Source: Catenibacillus sp964565805 (GTDB taxonomy: Bacteria > Bacillota > Clostridia > Lachnospirales > Lachnospiraceae). Taken from it: a stretch of 64,000 bases of DNA. The DNA is taken from contig CAZMGH010000001.1 in NCBI GenBank assembly GCA_964565805.1, positions 62,001 through 126,000 of the forward strand, written 5' to 3'. Below, piece by piece: positions 43,050 through 51,505 of the stretch (position 1 is its first letter; the number at the start of each line of letters is the position of its first letter). A program made the position numbers and the translations under genes. The notes beneath the pieces were generated by a model that was not told the DNA's origin, ran no database searches, and saw nothing but the letters and a program-made list of their open reading frames with translations.

Positions 43050-44107
43050 TGCTCATCTCCCCAATGATCCAGTTCATCCTTTAATACATTTAAAAGCGCG
43101 CTTTCCGGCAGCTTTTTCACGATCCGGCCTTTTTTAATGAGAAGGCCTTCGCCCTTGCCGCCGGCAATACCTACATCTGCTTCTCTGGCCTCTCCCGGTC
43201 CATTGACGGCGCAGCCCATAACTGCCACTTTAATATCCAGATCATATGACTGGACCATATTTTCCACCTGGTTTGCCAGGCCGATCAGATCGATGCAAGT
43301 CCGCCCGCAGGTCGGACAGGACACAACCTCAATGCCGCCCTTGCGAAGGCCCAGTGTTTTTAAAATCAGTTTCGCTGACTTAATCTCTTCCAAAGGATCT
43401 CCAGTGAGCGATACACGAATGGTATTTCCAATGCCTTCATAAAGCATGATCCCCAGGCCCACAGCAGACTTAATGTTGCCTGAGGTCAGCGTTCCTGACT
43501 CAGTAATCCCTACATGTAAAGGATAGTTGGTCTGCTGAGCGATCAATTCATGGCCCCTGACGCACATCATTACATCCGAAGACTTAATGCTAATCACCAG
43601 GTTATCATAGCCCAGGTCTTCAATAATATGAACTTTATCCAAGGCGCTTTCCACAATCCCCTCTGCAGTGACACAACCGTATTTTTCAATAATATGTTTT
43701 TCCAGAGAACCGCTGTTGACCCCTACACGAATGGGAATATTCCGCTCCTTTGCCGCGTCCACTACAGCCTTGATCCGTTCCATGCTGCCAATGTTTCCCG
43801 GATTAATGCGGATCTTATCCACGCCATTTTCAATGGCAGCCAGGGCCAGCCGATAATCAAAATGAATATCCCCTACTAATGGAATATGAATCTGCTTTTT
43901 AATTTCCTTAATGGCCCGGGCTGCCTCCATGTCCGGCACTGCCACCCGGATGATCTGACATCCGGCATCTTCCAGAGCGTGGATCTGAGCCACTGTTGCC
44001 TCCACATCGTCAGTTTTTGTATTACACATGGACTGGATGGCCACCGGGTGCTTTCCCCCGATCTTTACGCCGCCAATATCTACAATTTTTGTATTCTCTC
44101 TGAGCAT
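43046..44107 (-). CDS. ispG: HMB-PP synthase IspG (GcpE)
   Basis: Converts MEcPP to HMB-PP in the non-mevalonate isoprenoid pathway using a [4Fe-4S] cluster. The 353-residue protein has IAIQSMCNTKTDDV-like text near the N-terminus (PVAIQSMCNTKT), KIRINPGNIGS, and the cluster cysteines in SCPTCGRTCIDL and MGCAVNGPGEA. ATG 44107 follows AAGGGG by eight bases; readings 150 bases longer would run through the promoter. It is cotranscribed with polC. Confidence 0.96.
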   Translation of the reverse strand: MLRENTKIVDIGGVKIGGKHPVAIQSMCNTKTDDVEATVAQIHALEDAGCQIIRVAVPDMEAARAIKEIKKQIHIPLVGDIHFDYRLALAAIENGVDKIRINPGNIGSMERIKAVVDAAKERNIPIRVGVNSGSLEKHIIEKYGCVTAEGIVESALDKVHIIEDLGYDNLVISIKSSDVMMCVRGHELIAQQTNYPLHVGITESGTLTSGNIKSAVGLGIMLYEGIGNTIRVSLTGDPLEEIKSAKLILKTLGLRKGGIEVVSCPTCGRTCIDLIGLANQVENMVQSYDLDIKVAVMGCAVNGPGEAREADVGIAGGKGEGLLIKKGRIVKKLPESALLNVLKDELDHWGDEQ

Positions 44108-44158
44108 GATAACATCCCCTTCTATAAACATCGCGGTATAATAACACTCTGCGGCTAT

Positions 44159-44188
44159 ATTATACCATAGTCCAACAAGAGGAAACAA
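44159..44188 (-). promoter_or_regulatory. Promoter of ispG-polC
   Basis: On the minus strand TTGTTT (44183-44188) and TATAAT (44159-44164) are 18 bases apart, with an extended -10 TGG. It lies about 50 bases before the ispG start. Confidence 0.75.
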
Positions 44189-44220
44189 TAAGAAGTTTCC
44201 TAGCTGCCAGGCGTATCGCG

Positions 44221-44269
44221 CAAAAAGGGCTGTCCCGTGAGAAATTTTATTTCTCATGGGACAGCCCTA
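44221..44269 (-). terminator. Terminator of the ribosomal alpha operon
   Basis: AGGGCTGTCCC and GGGACAGCCCT form the base of a long stem continued by TGAGAAA/TTTCTCA (one mismatch), with TTTTTG after it on the minus strand. It marks the end of the ribosomal cluster after rplQ. Confidence 0.9.
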
Positions 44270-44325
44270 TCTCATTTCGTTTAGTCAAGGGCGCCTGTCT
44301 ACAGGCCGCCTGGTGTTATTTCTTA

Positions 44326-44862
44326 TTAAACTAACTCAATAAGAACTTCCATAGCTGCATCGCCTTTACGCTGGCCGATCTTTACGATACGTGTGTAGCC
44401 ACCGTTACGGTCTGCATACTTAGGAGCGATCTCATCAAATAATTTCTTTGTCAGGTCAACAGACTTTGTGTTTGCTTTCTTTTTAGCGGCTTCCTTTGGA
44501 ACTTCGGTTACCGGGTAAAGAACTTTAAGCATCTGTCTTCTGGCATGAAGTCTGGAAGCGTTGTCCTTCTGGATCTTCTTCTCTACAGTATCAAATACTG
44601 TAACTTTCTTACCGTCAACAACTTCTTTCACTCTCTTGCCGTCTTTATCTTTGCGGGCAACCTTTGCCTGTACAGTTACTGTTTCGTAATTATCTTTTTC
44701 CTTCACTGCAAGGGCAATAAGTCCTTCCGCAATTCTTCTGATCTCTTTCGCTTTCGCTTCAGTTGTGCGAATCTTGCCATTATATAAAAGGCTTGTCACC
44801 TGACTTCTAAGCAAAGCTTTTCTCTGATTGGAAGTTCTTCCAAGTTTTCTATAGCCTGCCAT
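44326..44862 (-). CDS. rplQ: 50S ribosomal protein L17, enlarged form
   Basis: L17 lies at the polypeptide exit side of the 50S. The first 55 residues (MAGYRKLGRTSNQRKALLRS) and the LHARRQMLKVLYP and GYTRIVKIGQRKGDAA segments are standard. At 178 residues it is about 55-60 longer than usual (about 120): an extra block at residues 57-100 (VTVQAKVARKDKDGKRVKEV and on) and a short Lys/Ala-rich stretch later. The order rpoA-rplQ is normal, and a strong terminator follows. Confidence 0.96.
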   Translation of the reverse strand: MAGYRKLGRTSNQRKALLRSQVTSLLYNGKIRTTEAKAKEIRRIAEGLIALAVKEKDNYETVTVQAKVARKDKDGKRVKEVVDGKKVTVFDTVEKKIQKDNASRLHARRQMLKVLYPVTEVPKEAAKKKANTKSVDLTKKLFDEIAPKYADRNGGYTRIVKIGQRKGDAAMEVLIELV

Positions 44863-44890
44863 GGTGTATCCTCCTTCTTACTTATATCAC

Positions 44891-45427
44891 TCACTCGTCG
44901 CTTGGATGTAACTGGAGTCCCAGTTCTTTTAATTTCGCCAGGACTTCCTCTAAGGACTTACGTCCAAGGTTTCTGACTTTCATCATATCTTCAGCAGTTC
45001 TGTTGGTCAATTCTTCAACCGTATTGATACCTGCTCTCTTGAGACAGTTGTAGGAACGAACGGACAATTCCAGTTCATCAATATTCATCTCAAGAACTTT
45101 TTCCTTTTCATTATCTTCCTTTTCTACCATCACTTCTGCAGTCTTGGCATTTTCGGAAAGATCAATGAACAAATTCAAATGTTCGCTTAACACCTTTGCA
45201 GCCAGGCTAACGGCTTCATCCGGTGCCAATGTACCATTTGTGTAAACGTCTAATGTCAGCTTATCAAAATCAGTGATTTGACCCACACGAGTATTTTGCA
45301 CTGTAAGATTTACTCTTTCTACTGGTGTATAGATGGAATCTACTGGAATCACACCGATCGGCAAATCTTCTTTTTTATTTTTATCAGAACTTATATAGCC
45401 TCTGCCCTTTGTTATGGTCAGTTCCAT
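44891..45427 (-). CDS. rpoA: RNA polymerase alpha, C-terminal portion after an in-frame stop
   Basis: A 178-residue reading that starts with MELTITKGRGYISSDKNKK and contains the second half of the alpha N-terminal domain, the linker, and the C-terminal domain (MNIDELELSVRSYNCLKRAG ... RNLGRKSLEEV) that binds UP elements and activators. It is in frame with the upstream piece; only TGA ACA GAT AGC AGA CTT TAC separates the two. No ribosome site precedes its ATG, so a separate product would need readthrough or re-initiation. Most likely this is the rest of a single rpoA interrupted by a base change. Confidence 0.85.
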   Translation of the reverse strand: MELTITKGRGYISSDKNKKEDLPIGVIPVDSIYTPVERVNLTVQNTRVGQITDFDKLTLDVYTNGTLAPDEAVSLAAKVLSEHLNLFIDLSENAKTAEVMVEKEDNEKEKVLEMNIDELELSVRSYNCLKRAGINTVEELTNRTAEDMMKVRNLGRKSLEEVLAKLKELGLQLHPSDE

Positions 45428-45445
45428 GTAAAGTCTGCTATCTGT

Positions 45446-45847
45446 TCAGCTTAAGGTGGCAATCACCTGATCCGGATTGAGGATCTCAATATCCGGGTCT
45501 GTCTGAATGTCTGCCGCCGTTACAACACCTTCGCCTTCAAACTCGATATAAGCAACCTTAGGCTCTGATGTTTCGTTTGTATTCTTAATTGCCAGGCTCT
45601 TAATGTTCATGATGATCTCGGTTACATCTTCCTTTACCCCGGGAATAGAACTGAACTCATGAACTACGCCGTCAATTTTTACGTGGCTGACTGCCGCACC
45701 CGGTAAGGAAGAAAGCATGATTCTTCTTAAAGAATTACCAAGCGTTATTCCGTAGCCTCTTTCCAGAGGCTCTACAACAAAGCGTCCGTATCTATTATCA
45801 TCTGAAAGCTGTGCAATCTCGATTTTCGGTTTTTCAAAGTCAAACAC
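45446..45847 (-). CDS. rpoA: RNA polymerase alpha, N-terminal portion ending at an in-frame TGA
   Basis: 133 residues from a GTG start at 45847, with GGAGG eight bases upstream. It shows the alpha dimerisation region: FVVEPLERGYGITLGNSLRR and LSSLPGAAVSHVKIDGV. It ends ...NPDQVIATLS then TGA. In other bacteria this site is a variable surface loop before the ELTI strand, and the chain continues. The region upstream (45848-45982) holds no gene. Confidence 0.85.
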   Translation of the reverse strand: MFDFEKPKIEIAQLSDDNRYGRFVVEPLERGYGITLGNSLRRIMLSSLPGAAVSHVKIDGVVHEFSSIPGVKEDVTEIIMNIKSLAIKNTNETSEPKVAYIEFEGEGVVTAADIQTDPDIEILNPDQVIATLS

Positions 45848-45982
45848 TCTAAGGCCCTCCTTCTTTGGGTTAATTGTTGATTGAGGGTATTATATATAAC
45901 TTCGGCTGTCGGCTTGCAGTACCCTGGCGTCAGGCTGGACCTGATGCCTACGTTCACGCACTGCTCATGCCTTACGCGCACC

Positions 45983-46576
45983 TTATTTAGAATACAACTC
46001 AACGATAAGCATTTCGTTTACTGGAACATCAATCTGCTCTCTTGTGGGAAGTTCTTTTACTGTACCGGAGAGAGCTTCCTGGTTTGCTTCAAGCCATTCG
46101 GGAACGAGTCTTGCGCCTGCAACTTCCAGAATATCTTTGTATCTCTGAGATGTTTTATATTTCTCACGTATTTCGATCACGTCACCGGCTTTGATCAAGT
46201 AAGAAGGAATATTTACTGTCTTACCGTTGACGCTTACATGTTTGTGGCCAACGATCTGTCTGGCCTCTTTACGTGTTCTTGCAAAGCCAAGTCTGAAAAT
46301 CACGTTGTCCAATCTTCTTTCCAGCATGATCATCAGGTTTTCACCGGACTGACCTTTCATACGGCTTGCTTTTTCATAATAATTTCTAAATGGCTTCTCT
46401 AAAACGCCATAGATAAATTTTGCTTTCTGTTTTTCCTGAAGCTGCTGGCCATACTCGCTCTTTTTGCGTGTGCCGCGGATCAGCTGTCTATTGGATTTTT
46501 TATCAACACCCAGGTAGATCGGATCAAGTCCAAGACTTCTGCATCTTTTTAATACCGGGACCATATCTCTTGCCAT
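45983..46576 (-). CDS. rpsD: 30S ribosomal protein S4
   Basis: Primary 16S-binding protein, 197 residues; it starts at MARDMVPVLKRCRSLG and has the S4 RNA-binding domain (RLDNVIFRLGFARTRKEARQ) and HKHVSVNGKTVNIPSY. No zinc cysteine cluster is visible at the N-terminus. AGGAGG precedes the ATG. Order rpsM-rpsK-rpsD-rpoA-rplQ is the standard alpha operon. Confidence 0.97.
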   Translation of the reverse strand: MARDMVPVLKRCRSLGLDPIYLGVDKKSNRQLIRGTRKKSEYGQQLQEKQKAKFIYGVLEKPFRNYYEKASRMKGQSGENLMIMLERRLDNVIFRLGFARTRKEARQIVGHKHVSVNGKTVNIPSYLIKAGDVIEIREKYKTSQRYKDILEVAGARLVPEWLEANQEALSGTVKELPTREQIDVPVNEMLIVELYSK

Positions 46577-46593
46577 ATCTCACTAACCTCCTA

Positions 46594-46989
46594 TTAGACT
46601 CTTCTGCGTTTCGGTGGGCGGCATCCATTATGAGGAACCGGAGTCACGTCTCTGATACTTGTAACTTCAATACCGCATGCCTGAAGAGCACGGATTGCGG
46701 CTTCACGTCCTGAACCAGGACCTTTAACCATAACCTCTACGGATTTTAAACCATGTGGTAAAGCTGCCTTTGCCGCTGTCTCAGCAGCCATCTGCGCAGC
46801 ATAAGGAGTGGACTTTCTGGATCCACGGAACCCAAGTCCGCCGGCGCTTGCCCATGAAATAGCATTGCCTTCGGAATCTGTAAGTGTAACTATTGTATTG
46901 TTAAAAGATGACTGAATATGTGCCTGGCCGCGTTCAATGTTTTTCTTAACACGTCTCTTAGTCACTTTTTTTGTCACTTTCTTAGCCAT
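46594..46989 (-). CDS. rpsK: 30S ribosomal protein S11
   Basis: 131 residues, part of the 30S platform. The family text RGQAHIQSSFNNTIVTLTD, GFRGSRKSTPYAAQ and VTPVPHNGCRPPKRRRV at the C-terminus are all present. The N-terminal VKKNIERG extension is basic. A clear AGGAGG precedes the start. Confidence 0.97.
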   Translation of the reverse strand: MAKKVTKKVTKRRVKKNIERGQAHIQSSFNNTIVTLTDSEGNAISWASAGGLGFRGSRKSTPYAAQMAAETAAKAALPHGLKSVEVMVKGPGSGREAAIRALQACGIEVTSIRDVTPVPHNGCRPPKRRRV

Positions 46990-47018
46990 TGACGAAAACC
47001 TCCTGTCAGGATATTAAA

Positions 47019-47387
47019 TTACTTCTTCTTGTTTGCAACTGTTCTCTTAGGACCTTTTCTTGTTCTGGCATTTGTCTTTGTTTTCTGACCACGAACAGGA
47101 AGACCTTTTCTGTGTCTGATACCTCTGTAACAGCCGATTTCCTGCAGTCTCTTAATATTCATTGCGATTTCACGTCGTAAATCACCTTCAACTACCTGAG
47201 ACGCATCAATAATATCACGGATTCTGGCCACTTCTTCGTCAGTTAAATCTCTGACACGTGTATCCGGGTTAACATTCGCTTCCTTAAGGATACGATTTGA
47301 GCTTACTCTACCGATACCATAAATGTAAGTAAGTCCGATTTCAACACGCTTTTCTCTTGGTAAATCTACACCACTGATACGAGCCAT
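47019..47387 (-). CDS. rpsM: 30S ribosomal protein S13
   Basis: 122 residues beginning MARISGVDLPREKRVEIGLT, at the 30S head contacting the 50S bridge and P-site tRNA. ATG 47387 has GGAGG nine bases before it; a longer in-frame reading to 47444 lacks a site. GLPVRGQKTKTNARTRKGP is the conserved C-terminal part. Confidence 0.97.
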   Translation of the reverse strand: MARISGVDLPREKRVEIGLTYIYGIGRVSSNRILKEANVNPDTRVRDLTDEEVARIRDIIDASQVVEGDLRREIAMNIKRLQEIGCYRGIRHRKGLPVRGQKTKTNARTRKGPKRTVANKKK

Positions 47388-47784
47388 GTAATTACACCTC
47401 CACTGGTTATTTCCATATGAGTTTCTTCTATATAACATGTGCATAGCACACGGTGAAATGCTTATACAGATCTCATCTCATATTTTGATTATTTCGTTTC
47501 ATAATAAAATAAGAAGCTATCATTGGGTATGTACAATCATAGCAGGCGCACGGAAAGACCATGCAAAACATGCCTTTATCTTCAGGCACACAGACAAGTC
47601 CCGTAAATTTGACGGGATTTACGGAACAAAAGCGACGTACGCCAATATTGCGCATAAAGGCGCACAATTCACGTGTATAATAAAGTGATACAACACACCC
47701 TGGTGTTTCTCACTGCAGCCGCATAAATTTCTTTAATGACGTTGTCATTAAAAGGGTAAACATCACAAAAGCCAAGCCTGAAGA
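47388..47784. other. 397-base spacer in the alpha operon without a recognised gene
   Basis: An unusually long space between rpmJ and rpsM, which are normally adjacent. It holds perfect inverted repeats: TTTAATGAC/GTCATTAAA (47732-47752), CCGTAAAT/ATTTACGG (47601-47624) and TTGCGC/GCGCACAA-type arms (47648-47667). Short reading frames exist on both strands (for example 64 codons minus, 83 codons plus) but none has family resemblance. No convincing promoter was found. Confidence 0.6.
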
Positions 47785-47898
47785 TCAGCCTTGTCTCTGT
47801 TTGTGTTTAGGATTTTCGCAGATAATACGAATACTGCCTTTTCTTTTGATCACTTTGCACTTTTCGCAAATAGGCTTTACGGATGATCTAACCTTCAC
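47785..47898 (-). CDS. rpmJ: 50S ribosomal protein L36
   Basis: 37 residues from a GTG start at 47898, with AAAGGAGAG seven bases before it: MKVRSSVKPICEKCKVIK and so on to HKQRQG. The zinc ligands Cys11, Cys14, Cys27 and His32 are present, so this is the C+ form. It was found by translating this short stretch directly. Confidence 0.96.
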   Translation of the reverse strand: MKVRSSVKPICEKCKVIKRKGSIRIICENPKHKQRQG

Positions 47899-47969
47899 AA
47901 CAAATCTCTCCTTTCAAAACGTCCGCCCCATATTATAACACCATGATTTGGCACATGTCAAGCAAAAAT

Positions 47970-48188
47970 TTACTTATCTCTCCAAATAATCCTTCCTTTT
48001 GTCAGGTCGTAGGGAGATAACTCAATCGTTACTTTATCGCCAGGTAAGATCTTAATAAAATTCATACGCAGCTTTCCGCTGATATGAGACAGGACCCTAT
48101 GGCCATTCTCCAGTTCTACCTGGAACATAGCGTTGGGAAGTTTCTCCACAACAACACCTTCAACTTCAATAACATCCGCTTTCGACAT
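47970..48188 (-). CDS. infA: Translation initiation factor IF-1
   Basis: A 72-residue S1/OB-fold factor that binds the A site of the 30S during initiation. It reads MSKADVIEVEGVVVEKLPNA and ends RGRIIWRDK, without indels. GGAGG lies eight bases before the ATG. Its place between the KOW gene and rpmJ is typical for Clostridia. Confidence 0.97.
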   Translation of the reverse strand: MSKADVIEVEGVVVEKLPNAMFQVELENGHRVLSHISGKLRMNFIKILPGDKVTIELSPYDLTKGRIIWRDK

Positions 48189-48190
48189 TC

Positions 48191-48496
48191 TTATTCCTCC
48201 TGATTTTTCAACTTGGACAAATATGTTTTTATGGCTATTTTGATTTTGGGATCGGTAAGGGCATCCTCCGGAGTACAGCCTGCAAGCTCCCAGGCATACA
48301 CACTGATCTTCTGCACATGCCGGACGTTTTTCTTTTTTGGGTGATCACACATCCGGTGTATCCCATCGGCAAGGCAGACACGCTCTTTGTCAACCCCAAC
48401 GACCACAAATACTTTCCCCTTATCATGGCCTGCTTTTGATCGAATAAGCTGGCCGGGCTCAAAATCCCAACAACTGCTGAACTTATCTTTTCTCAT
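48191..48496 (-). CDS. KOW-domain (L14e-like) RNA-binding protein
   Basis: 101 residues with an N-terminal KOW-type segment, FEPGQLIRSKAGHDKGKVFVV, followed by DKERVCLADGIHRMCDHPKKK. Clostridia often carry this small L14e/L6e-like protein between map and infA; it is thought to bind rRNA but has no established function. ATG 48496 follows GAGGTG; a TTG four codons upstream is unlikely. It begins 21 bases after the map stop. Confidence 0.85.
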   Translation of the reverse strand: MRKDKFSSCWDFEPGQLIRSKAGHDKGKVFVVVGVDKERVCLADGIHRMCDHPKKKNVRHVQKISVYAWELAGCTPEDALTDPKIKIAIKTYLSKLKNQEE

Positions 48497-48517
48497 AAAA
48501 CACCTCAAGCCTGACGC

Positions 48518-49303
48518 TCAACCGGCTAAACTGCCGTCTGGTTCATCTTCCGGCAATAAGGTCAAGATCTCGCAGCCGTCTTTTGTAATAAGGATCGTAT
48601 TTTCATAATGAGCTGAAAGGGAACCATCTTCGGTAACAACAGTCCAGTCATCATCAAGCCATACCACATCATATCGGCCGACATTCACCATCGGTTCAAT
48701 GGCCAGCGTCATCCCCGCCTGCAGCCGGATACCTCTGCCCCGCTGTCTGAAATTGGGAATCTGTGGATCTTCGTGAAGATGTGTTCCTATGCCATGACCA
48801 ACCAGGTCCCGCACAACACTGCAGCCATGGGCCTCCACATAATCTTGAATCGCAGCGGAAATCTCATGTAAATGATTTCCTTCCTTTGCCAATTTTATAC
48901 CTTCAAAAAAACTTTGTTTTGTTATTTCCATAAGCCGGGCAGCTTCAGGAGCTACCTCCCCTACGCCCCAGGTACGGGCGGCGTCTGAGTGCATCCCCTG
49001 ATAGATCAGCCCGCAGTCCAAGCTGACTATATCCCCTTCCCGGATAATATGCTCTTTTGAAGGGATCCCGTGAACGACCTCATCATTAACGGACACACAG
49101 ATGGAAGCCGGGTATCCGTTATAATTCTTAAAATTAGGAATACAGCCGAAATCACGGATCATACTGTCCCCAAGCTGATCAATGTCCCATGTAGACATTC
49201 CCGGCTTCAGGGCTTTATGCAGCTCTTTATGGACGAGCGCCAGCAATCTGCCGGCCTCTCGCATCAGTTCGATCTGCTTCGGCGACTTTATACTTACTGA
49301 CAT
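48518..49303 (-). CDS. map: Methionine aminopeptidase type I
   Basis: Removes the initiator methionine from nascent proteins. The 261-residue enzyme contains the metal ligands in SLDCGLIYQGMHSDAART, the GHGIGTHLHEDP histidine and IEPMVNVG and DGSLSAHYENT glutamates, and NGYPASICVSVNDEVVHGIP. It has no zinc-finger extension, which fits bacterial type Ia. The GGAG lies inside the end of adk, four bases before the next stop, giving tight coupling. Confidence 0.97.
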   Translation of the reverse strand: MSVSIKSPKQIELMREAGRLLALVHKELHKALKPGMSTWDIDQLGDSMIRDFGCIPNFKNYNGYPASICVSVNDEVVHGIPSKEHIIREGDIVSLDCGLIYQGMHSDAARTWGVGEVAPEAARLMEITKQSFFEGIKLAKEGNHLHEISAAIQDYVEAHGCSVVRDLVGHGIGTHLHEDPQIPNFRQRGRGIRLQAGMTLAIEPMVNVGRYDVVWLDDDWTVVTEDGSLSAHYENTILITKDGCEILTLLPEDEPDGSLAG

Positions 49304-49304
49304 A

Positions 49305-49952
49305 TTAGCGGACTCCTATCACTTTACAAATATCAGCAAATACATCGTCCATATTCTTTGTGCCGTCGACTTCCGCAAGAATTCCTTCATTCTTATAGTA
49401 GTCAATAAGAGGCTGTGTCTGTTCGTGATATACATTCAGACGATTTTTCACAGTTTCAGGTTTATCATCATCTCGAAGAATGAGGGCTTCACCGCACACA
49501 TCGCAGACGCCTTCAACCTTGGTAGGATTATAAACCACATGGTATGTTGCTCCGCATCCAACACATGCACGGCGGCCAGACATTCTTTCGATAATATTTT
49601 CGTCAGGAACTTCAATATTAATCGCATAGTCCATCTTCTGGCCGATGGCATTAAGGGCATTTGTCAGGGCCTGTGCCTGAGGGATGGTTCTTGGGAATCC
49701 ATCTAAAATATACCCTTTTTCACAGTCGGATTGTTGAATTCTATCAACAACGAGATCGCAGACCAATTCATCCGGTACTAAAAGACCTTTATCCATATAC
49801 TCTTTGGCTTTAGCGCCAAGCTCAGTACCATTTTTGATATTTGCTCTGAAAATATCTCCGGTTGATATATGAGGAACATTGCATACTTCTGCAATTTTCT
49901 TTGCCTGTGTACCTTTACCGGCACCAGGGGCACCCAGCATAATTATTTTCAT
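49305..49952 (-). CDS. adk: Adenylate kinase
   Basis: Interconverts ATP and AMP with two ADP. The 215-residue long form has the P-loop GAPGAGKGTQ near the N-terminus, the NMP-binding region with HISTGDIFRANI, and a LID domain with four cysteines (CVGCGATYHV ... CDVCG), so Zn2+ bound as in Gram-positive adenylate kinases. DGFPRTIPQA is intact. ATG 49952 has GGAGG nine bases upstream; a longer frame to 50018 has none. Its own promoter lies upstream. Confidence 0.97.
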   Translation of the reverse strand: MKIIMLGAPGAGKGTQAKKIAEVCNVPHISTGDIFRANIKNGTELGAKAKEYMDKGLLVPDELVCDLVVDRIQQSDCEKGYILDGFPRTIPQAQALTNALNAIGQKMDYAINIEVPDENIIERMSGRRACVGCGATYHVVYNPTKVEGVCDVCGEALILRDDDKPETVKNRLNVYHEQTQPLIDYYKNEGILAEVDGTKNMDDVFADICKVIGVR

Positions 49953-50101
49953 AATAATTATCCTCCATTCATATGTCCAACAATTTCCTCCCCAATGGTC
50001 CAGGTCTGTGAAGACCATGGGGTAAACTGCCTGCTTTTACGCAGGAATCAACGTGTTTCACTTATGCCTTTATCATAAAGGGGGATTAAGGCACTGTTTT
50101 T

Positions 50102-50130
50102 AGTATAATACAAAAACATTCCTAAAACAA
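50102..50130 (-). promoter_or_regulatory. Promoter of adk-map-infA-rpmJ-alpha operon segment
   Basis: On the minus strand TTGTTT (50125-50130) and TATACT (50102-50107) are 17 bases apart, just after the secY terminator. The 150-base leader holds two small stems (CCTGC/GCAGG, ATGGTC/GACCAT). Confidence 0.7.
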
Positions 50131-50140
50131 TACCTAAAAT

Positions 50141-50173
50141 TAAAAATACAGCCGCCCATTTTAATGAGCGGCT
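50141..50173 (-). terminator. Terminator after secY
   Basis: On the minus strand AGCCGC and GCGGCT pair around TCATTAAAATGG, followed by GTATTTTTAATTTT. It ends the S10-spc transcript, at least in part. Confidence 0.75.
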
Positions 50174-50179
50174 ATACGA

Positions 50180-51505
50180 TCAATCATTCAGGAAGCCTTT
50201 ATAATGACGCACAAGCATCATGGACTCGACTTGTTTCATCGTCTCTAATACAACACCTACAATAATGATGAGGGATGTCCCGCCAAAGGAAACACTAGCT
50301 CCGAAAACACCATTAAAGAGAATTGGAATAAAGGCAACGATCACAAGACCGCAGGCACCAATAAAGATAATATTATTTAAGATTTTTGTCAGGTAATCTA
50401 CAGTAGGCTTGCCCGGGCGAATACCTGGGATAAAGCCGCCCTGCTTTTTCATATTGTCGGCAATTTCCATAGGATTGAAAGTGATTGCTGTATAGAAATA
50501 GGCGAAAAAGATTACCATGACGATATAAACGAGCAAACCGATACTGTACCATGGCGTTGATGGAACACACCAGTTATTACTGTTTAAACCGTTTAAAATA
50601 TGGCCCCAAATGCCTCCCGGCGTTGTACCGATAAAGTTTACAATAATACCAGGCAGAGACATAATTGATGAGGCAAAAATAATGGGGATAACACCGGCAG
50701 TATTTACTTTTAAAGGAATATTTGTAGACTGCCCGCCCATCATACGGCGGCCTATAACCTTTTTAGAATACTGAACCGGGATACGTCTTTCACCCCCCTG
50801 GAGATAGACGACCAGGATAATGGTAAAAGCAATGACTGCAATAATAATGACTGCCGCCAGGACACCTATGGCAACATTGCTGGCGCCGACGATGAATTGC
50901 TCAAAGAGATTGCTGAAATCCTCGGGAATCCCGGATACGATATTCACCAGCAGGACAATGGAGATACCATTGCCTATGCCCTTTTCAGTAATCTGTTCAC
51001 CAATCCACATAATAAGGGAGGAACCAGCTGTCAGTGTAAATACAACGATAATCACACCAAATACACTATCGTTTGTCAGATAACCGGATCTGGAAAATGT
51101 GATTCCCATAGCAAGGCCTTCAATAACAGCCAATGCAATGGTCACATAACGGGTAACCTCGCGGATCTTTTTTCTTCCATCTTCTCCGTCACGCTGCATT
51201 TCTTCCAACTTTGGAATCGCAATCGTCAAAAGCTGCATAATAATGGAAGATGTAATGTAAGGTGTAATGCCCAGGGCAAAAACGGACATTTGTGTAAATG
51301 ATCCGCCGGTCATAGCATTAAAAAAATCCAGAGCGCCGCCTGAGCTTGCCGTTTGATTGGCAAACCAGGCAGCAAATACCTCGCTATTTACTCCCGGTGT
51401 AGGGATCGCAGCTCCAAGTCTGACAACAATGAGCATCACAAATGTATATAAAATACGTGAACGAATATCTTTGATTTTAAACGCATTTTTAAGCGTTGTC
51501 AGCAT
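50180..51505 (-). CDS. secY: Preprotein translocase subunit SecY
   Basis: The channel protein of the Sec translocase, 441 residues with ten spans. It starts with MLTTLKNAFKIKDIRSRILY and shows GITPYITSSIIMQL, RDGEDGRKKIREVTRYV and the plug/lateral-gate segments; the cytoplasmic loop QGGERRIPVQYSKKVIGRRM binds the ribosome. The start overlaps the rplO stop by one base. A terminator and an adk promoter follow. Confidence 0.97.
   Translation of the reverse strand: MLTTLKNAFKIKDIRSRILYTFVMLIVVRLGAAIPTPGVNSEVFAAWFANQTASSGGALDFFNAMTGGSFTQMSVFALGITPYITSSIIMQLLTIAIPKLEEMQRDGEDGRKKIREVTRYVTIALAVIEGLAMGITFSRSGYLTNDSVFGVIIVVFTLTAGSSLIMWIGEQITEKGIGNGISIVLLVNIVSGIPEDFSNLFEQFIVGASNVAIGVLAAVIIIAVIAFTIILVVYLQGGERRIPVQYSKKVIGRRMMGGQSTNIPLKVNTAGVIPIIFASSIMSLPGIIVNFIGTTPGGIWGHILNGLNSNNWCVPSTPWYSIGLLVYIVMVIFFAYFYTAITFNPMEIADNMKKQGGFIPGIRPGKPTVDYLTKILNNIIFIGACGLVIVAFIPILFNGVFGASVSFGGTSLIIIVGVVLETMKQVESMMLVRHYKGFLND

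Noticed and set aside
43046..44257. Extended ispG start at 44257
   Set aside because: The extra 50 codons cross the promoter; ATG 44107 has a good ribosome site and matches the family start.
45446..45448. TGA in rpoA as selenocysteine or a TGA-to-Trp code
   Set aside because: No stem suitable for a SECIS directly follows, and TGA is used as an ordinary stop for genes such as ispG and nrnA in this window.
47437..47688. 83-codon plus-strand frame in the rpmJ-rpsM spacer
   Set aside because: No ribosome site and opposite to the operon direction; not enough support for a gene.
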